64,000 bases of DNA, taken from the NCBI GenBank assembly GCA_025055285.1, contig JANWXM010000008.1:62001-126000 (forward strand), given 5' to 3'. A program made the position numbers and the translations under genes. A model generated the notes under the pieces. It saw only the letters and a list, made by a program, of their open reading frames with translations, made no database searches and was not told where the DNA came from. Source of the DNA: Saprospiraceae bacterium (lineage in GTDB: Bacteria > Bacteroidota > Bacteroidia > Chitinophagales > Saprospiraceae). Positions 60,326 through 64,000 of this stretch are shown one piece after another (the stretch's first letter is position 1; each line of letters opens with the position of its first letter).

Positions 60326-63300
60326 TCAGCGCACCAACGTGACGTCGCCTTCGAAGAGCAGTTCGCGGCCGTCAATCAGTTCGACGACGGCGTAGTAGGC
60401 GAACACGCCAGGGGGCATGGGTTGGCCGAGGAAGCGTCCGTCCCAGCCGTGAGCGGGCGAGTCGGGGAAGAAGTTGTAGTAGGCGTGGACGCGCTCGCCC
60501 CAGCGGGAGAAGACCTCGAAGGTTTTCACGCGCCTGACCATGAGCGGGTTGGCGAAGATGCGGAACACAGCGTTATCGCCCTCGCTGTCGGGTTTGAAGA
60601 CGTTCGGGATGTAGATGTCGGCCGACGGGTCCACCTGCAGGCGCAGCAGGGCGTTGTCGCTGCAGCCGCTTTGGCTGACGACCGTCAGGCGGTACCAGGT
60701 GGTGGTCAGCACGCGCGCTTCGGTGGTCAGGCAGGTATCGCACGCTAAGCCGTCGGAGGGCGTCCAGCGGATGTGCTTCAAGGCGCTGGCGGGCTGATTG
60801 ACTTTTGCCTCGATGCGGTAGGTTTCGCCTAAGCGGATGGTTGCCTCGGGCACGAGCGTGATTTCCACGTCTTGCGGCGGGTTGATGGCGATCGTTTGCG
60901 TAGCCGAGCAGCCGTTGGCGTCGATGAGGAAGAGGGTGTAATTGCCCGGCTGCAGGTTGGTCAGCAGGCGGGTGTTGGTGAACGTTTGACCGCCGTCGAA
61001 CGATAGGCGTATAGGCGGCTGGGCGCCGACGATGCTATCCACGATGATGGCGCCGCGGTCGCCTGTGCAGGGCGGGTGCTTGGCGGTTATGTAGGCTACA
61101 GGCGCGTTGGGTTCGATGACGACGCTATCGCTGTCGGTGCAGCCGTTGGCCGGGTTGGTTACCACGAGTTGATACGTGCCCGGGCGGCTGATGGTGGGCG
61201 TGGGCGTGGTAGCGCCGGCCACAATGGCGCCGTTGGCAGTTGTCCATTGATAGGTCATGCCCGGCAGGCCCGACGAGGCCGAGCCGTCTAATTGAGCCGT
61301 CTGACCGAAGCAGTAGATCTTGAACGGTGCGCCGGCGTCGGCGATGGGATAGACGAAATCGCTCTGTACCAGCACCGAAACGGCGTTGGTGCAGCCACTG
61401 GTAGGCTCCAGCCCGATGAGCAGGTAGGTGCCCGGCGTGTTCACCGTCAAGCTTGGGCCGCTGCCGACGACGACCGTGTCGGCGCCGTTCAGGCGGGCCC
61501 AAGTGAGCTGCACGTTGGGGAAGGAGGAGCTGCCCGTCAGCGTGGTGGTGCGGTTGCGGCAGTTGAGCGCTCCGGGTGTGGGCGCGCTTAGCGGCGGGAA
61601 ATTCAGGTTTTGTTGAATTTGGATGCGCGCAGTGTCGGAGCAGTGCGTCAGCGTATCGCGGATGACGAATGTGTAGTTGCCCGGCGCGTTGATGTGGATG
61701 ACCGTGCCTGCGGCGTAGGTATTGCCGTTGTAAAGCCAGGTGGTGTTAGCGTTGGTCGTGCCCTCGACGCCACCGGTGAGGACGATCCGGTCAATGCGGC
61801 AGTTGAGCACGCTGGCCGGGTCGGCGACGATGGTCGCCTTAGGCTGGTTGCGGATGTCCTGCACCTGCACCACAGCGGTGTCGGCGCATCCATTGGCGAC
61901 GACGACGAGCCGGTACGTTCCCGCGCGCGCCGCGCTGACGGCAGGCGAAGCCGGGTTGCCAACGATCTGCCCGCCGGCGGTAGTCCAGGCAAATGTGCTG
62001 CCCGTTATGTCGGATGCCCCCGCCAGCGGTACCTGCACCGCCGCGCACGTAATGGGCTGCACCGGCGCTATGCTGGCTTTGGGTTTTTGTTGGAAAACGA
62101 CCGGCGTGCCCGGCGCAACGACCGTGCAGAAATGCGACAGCGCGACGTTGCCCGAGCCGTCGTTGTTGCCGGCTACTGCCGAAATGTAATAGGTCTTTCC
62201 ATAAGTCATCCGCGCCGGGTCAAAGCAGAAGGTCGGCGTGCTGCTGCGCGCCACCTCGTTGACGATTTGCGCGCCGGCGCCCTCGTGCAGGATGAACTGC
62301 CGCACATCGCCTGGCTCTAAGAACTCGCCTGCCGGGTTGTACGTCGCCGTCAGACAGCCCGGGCCGCAGCGCGAGAGCAGCGCGGAGGACATCGTCCCGA
62401 TTTTTGTCTCGCAGGCCAGCAGCTGGATGTTGAACGAGCAGCTGGTCGTGCAGCCGTTGGCATCGGTAACCACGGCAGTGTAAGCGCCTACGGCGAGGTT
62501 TGCGATGGAAAACGGCCCTGCCGGCACGCCGCCTTGCGAGGCGCCCGGCGGCGACCAGAGGACGGTATAGGGCGCTGTGCCGCCAGCGAGCACAAGGGCT
62601 GCTTCGCCGTCGTTGGCGCCGGGTTCGCTTACCACCTTGGCCTGGGCGCACGACAACTGCAGGGCCGATGCGGGCTGCTGAAGGGTTACCGTGCCCGCGG
62701 CTGTGCAGCCTGCCGCGTCGGTGGCCGTTACGGCGTAAGTGCCTGCGCCTAAGCCCGTTGGGCTTTGCGGGTTGCCCGGTATGGCCGGCGACCATTGGAA
62801 GGTGTAGGGCGCGGCGCCCCCGCTGACGCTCACCAGGATGCGGCCTGTTTTTTCACCAAAACAATTTACATGCTGCGGCGCCAGCTGGTCGAACACCACC
62901 GTGCCCGTAGCGCTGGTAACTGCAAAAGTCGCCGTGGCCACGCACGCGCCGCCGCCGTTGACGGTTACGGTGTAGGCGCCCGCAGCTACGTTGGTCAGGT
63001 TGGGCGTCGTGGGGCCGCTCGACCACTGGTAGGTGTAGTTCAGGTTCGTCGGCGTTACCGACAGTACAATAGCGCCGTTGGCCACCACGCACGAGCTGAC
63101 GGGCGTAATGGTTGCGCTCACGTTCGGGATGACCGTATTTTCCGGCACGGTAAAAGAAGCCGTCGAGGAGCACCCGTTGGCGCCGGTGATGGTAACGGTG
63201 TAGGTTCCGGAGAGCACCCCGATGAGGTCTTCTACCGAAGCGTTGTTCGACCATTTAAAGGAATACGGCGGTGTGCCGCCGCTGGCCGTAAGGTCAATGC

Positions 63301-64000
63301 GTCCGTTGCTCTGGCCGCACAGGGCCGGCACAATGTCGGCGCTGCTGGCGGGTGCAGGCGTGTTGTTGCCTACGGTTACGACAGCGGTGTTCGTACACGC
63401 GCCGCCGCCATTGACGGTTACGGTGTAGTCGCCGGGAGCGAGGTTGCTCAGGTTGGGCGTCGTCTGGCCGCTCGACCACTGGTACGTGTAAGCCAGGTTG
63501 GTGGGTAATACGCTCAGGTGAATGGCCCCATTGGGCGCCACGCACGACGTGTTGGGCGTAGGCGTGGCCGAAATGGCAGGCGTTACGGTGTTTTCCTGCA
63601 CGGTGTAGGTGCGCATGAGGATGCAGCCGTTGGCGCCGGTGATAGTAACGGTATAGGCGCCCGAGGTCAGGCCAATGAGGTCTTTGGTTACAGCGTTGTT
63701 TGACCATCTAAAGGTGTATGGCGACGCGCCACCGCTGACGGTCAGGTTGATAAAGCCGTTGCTCTGGCCGCACAGGGCTGGGCCTATGTTTTCGGCTGCG
63801 TTGGGCGGCAGGGCAGTGTTGGCTACGTTGAAGCTGGCGGTGTTGGTGCACGAGCCACCGGCACTGACGGTTACCGTGTACAGGCCGGGCTGCAGGTTGC
63901 TGAGGTTTTGCGTCGTCTGGTTGTTCGACCACTGGAACGAATAGCCTGGCCCTTGCGGCGGCACGGGCGGGTTGAGCGTCAGATTAATTGCGCCATTGAA
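60326..64000 (-). CDS. Giant T9SS type-B SprB-repeat protein, 5' end outside window
   Basis: The frame is open from the right window edge, so the N-terminus is missing; 1,224 residues are visible. Order from the edge: five alternating SprB/PKD-like modules (62,905-64,000); two more SprB-type modules (NCFGEKTGRILVSVSGGAAP, and ANDGEAALVLAGGTAPY); a unique domain with cysteines (CETKIGTMSSALLSRCGPGC). Four modules related to the 84-residue repeats of the first giant protein follow. Then come a module with CTGDRGAIIVDSIVGAQPPI and a pre-C-terminal domain. A type-B sorting domain ends the protein (YIPNVFKPDSEGDNAVFRIF, VFSRWGERVH, HGWDGRFLGQPMPPGVF). The final three domains have the same order as in the 3,764-residue protein at 3.9-15.2 kb. 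It is probably a surface adhesin. Confidence 0.88.
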   Translation of the reverse strand, partial: FNGAINLTLNPPVPPQGPGYSFQWSNNQTTQNLSNLQPGLYTVTVSAGGSCTNTASFNVANTALPPNAAENIGPALCGQSNGFINLTVSGGASPYTFRWSNNAVTKDLIGLTSGAYTVTITGANGCILMRTYTVQENTVTPAISATPTPNTSCVAPNGAIHLSVLPTNLAYTYQWSSGQTTPNLSNLAPGDYTVTVNGGGACTNTAVVTVGNNTPAPASSADIVPALCGQSNGRIDLTASGGTPPYSFKWSNNASVEDLIGVLSGTYTVTITGANGCSSTASFTVPENTVIPNVSATITPVSSCVVANGAIVLSVTPTNLNYTYQWSSGPTTPNLTNVAAGAYTVTVNGGGACVATATFAVTSATGTVVFDQLAPQHVNCFGEKTGRILVSVSGGAAPYTFQWSPAIPGNPQSPTGLGAGTYAVTATDAAGCTAAGTVTLQQPASALQLSCAQAKVVSEPGANDGEAALVLAGGTAPYTVLWSPPGASQGGVPAGPFSIANLAVGAYTAVVTDANGCTTSCSFNIQLLACETKIGTMSSALLSRCGPGCLTATYNPAGEFLEPGDVRQFILHEGAGAQIVNEVARSSTPTFCFDPARMTYGKTYYISAVAGNNDGSGNVALSHFCTVVAPGTPVVFQQKPKASIAPVQPITCAAVQVPLAGASDITGSTFAWTTAGGQIVGNPASPAVSAARAGTYRLVVVANGCADTAVVQVQDIRNQPKATIVADPASVLNCRIDRIVLTGGVEGTTNANTTWLYNGNTYAAGTVIHINAPGNYTFVIRDTLTHCSDTARIQIQQNLNFPPLSAPTPGALNCRNRTTTLTGSSSFPNVQLTWARLNGADTVVVGSGPSLTVNTPGTYLLIGLEPTSGCTNAVSVLVQSDFVYPIADAGAPFKIYCFGQTAQLDGSASSGLPGMTYQWTTANGAIVAGATTPTPTISRPGTYQLVVTNPANGCTDSDSVVIEPNAPVAYITAKHPPCTGDRGAIIVDSIVGAQPPIRLSFDGGQTFTNTRLLTNLQPGNYTLFLIDANGCSATQTIAINPPQDVEITLVPEATIRLGETYRIEAKVNQPASALKHIRWTPSDGLACDTCLTTEARVLTTTWYRLTVVSQSGCSDNALLRLQVDPSADIYIPNVFKPDSEGDNAVFRIFANPLMVRRVKTFEVFSRWGERVHAYYNFFPDSPAHGWDGRFLGQPMPPGVFAYYAVVELIDGRELLFEGDVTLVR
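62905..64000 (-). repeat. Alternating two-module repeat (A-B, ~453 bp per pair)
   Basis: Five modules alternate B-A-B-A-B. Type A carries CGQSNGxIxLTxSGG, WSNN, DLIG and YTVTITGANGC; type B carries C(V)xxNGAIxLSVxPTNL, YTYQWSSGxTTPNL and YTVTVNGGGAC. The A-to-A and B-to-B distances are both 151 residues. The pattern continues beyond the window edge. Confidence 0.8.

Noticed and set aside
1-64000. tRNA, rRNA, insertion sequences, prophage or integrase genes
   Set aside because: Reading the intergenic regions, I found no cloverleaf with a TTCGA loop, no rRNA sequence, no transposase or integrase motif and no terminal inverted repeats with target duplications. A dedicated RNA search could still find short RNAs.

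Overview
The window comes from a member of the Bacteroidota, most like the Saprospiria and relatives. The evidence is: several proteins with type IX secretion system (T9SS) C-terminal domains of types A and B, a PorP/SprF-type outer-membrane protein, choice-of-anchor-L and SprB repeat domains, the bacillithiol enzyme BshB1, several lineage-specific unknown families, and promoters of the Bacteroidota form (TTTG, 19-21 bases, TAnnTTTG) instead of E. coli-like boxes. I see no insertion sequence, prophage, CRISPR array, rRNA or tRNA. Most genes are ordinary chromosomal genes at about 50% GC. The two giant surface-protein genes look clearly more GC-rich.

Layout. 0-3.2 kb: a frameshifted secreted lipase-like gene running off the left edge, a BtuF-like metal/cobalamin-binding protein and a membrane-anchored Ppx/GppA-like protein, all on the minus strand. 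3.9-15.2 kb: an 11.3-kb gene for a 3,764-residue T9SS adhesin-like protein with 32 tandem repeats of about 84 residues. 15.7-23.4 kb: housekeeping genes (CotH-like kinase-fold protein, YqgE, FabD, IlvE, an SLC45/GPH-type sugar transporter, an acidic-tailed protein). 23.7-28.5 kb: a minus-strand exopolysaccharide operon (aminotransferase, UDP-sugar dehydrogenase, CpsB-type phosphatase, two outer-membrane export lipoproteins). 29.1-33.6 kb: a lone paaA, a TIR-like/TPR/SDR fusion gene and a small double-glycine-leader peptide gene. 33.9-42.7 kb: a MerR/B12-domain regulator without its cobalamin-ligand histidines, aroQ, a bifunctional beta-oxidation enzyme, bshB1, and a sigma factor/anti-sigma/YGD-repeat operon. 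43.5-51.4 kb: mnmG, a LysE exporter, a PorP/SprF protein, a membrane AAA/McrB-like protein with a damaged Walker A motif, and a helical-repeat protein. 52.2-60.1 kb: secreted T9SS cargo, a PQQ-type propeller protein, a conserved periplasmic protein, a DUF6089 barrel and a PKD-domain T9SS protein. 60.3-64 kb: the C-terminal part of a second giant SprB-type T9SS protein that runs off the right edge.

The main theme is the cell surface: two giant T9SS type-B proteins, two type-A cargo proteins, a PorP/SprF protein and an exopolysaccharide export operon. The candidates most worth following as undescribed systems are the TIR-like/TPR/SDR fusion (30,460-32,853), the adjacent double-glycine peptide with its own promoter and hairpin, the B12-less MerR regulator beside it, and the membrane AAA-like protein at 47.3-48.9 kb. 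Assignments rest on motif reading only; no database search was run.
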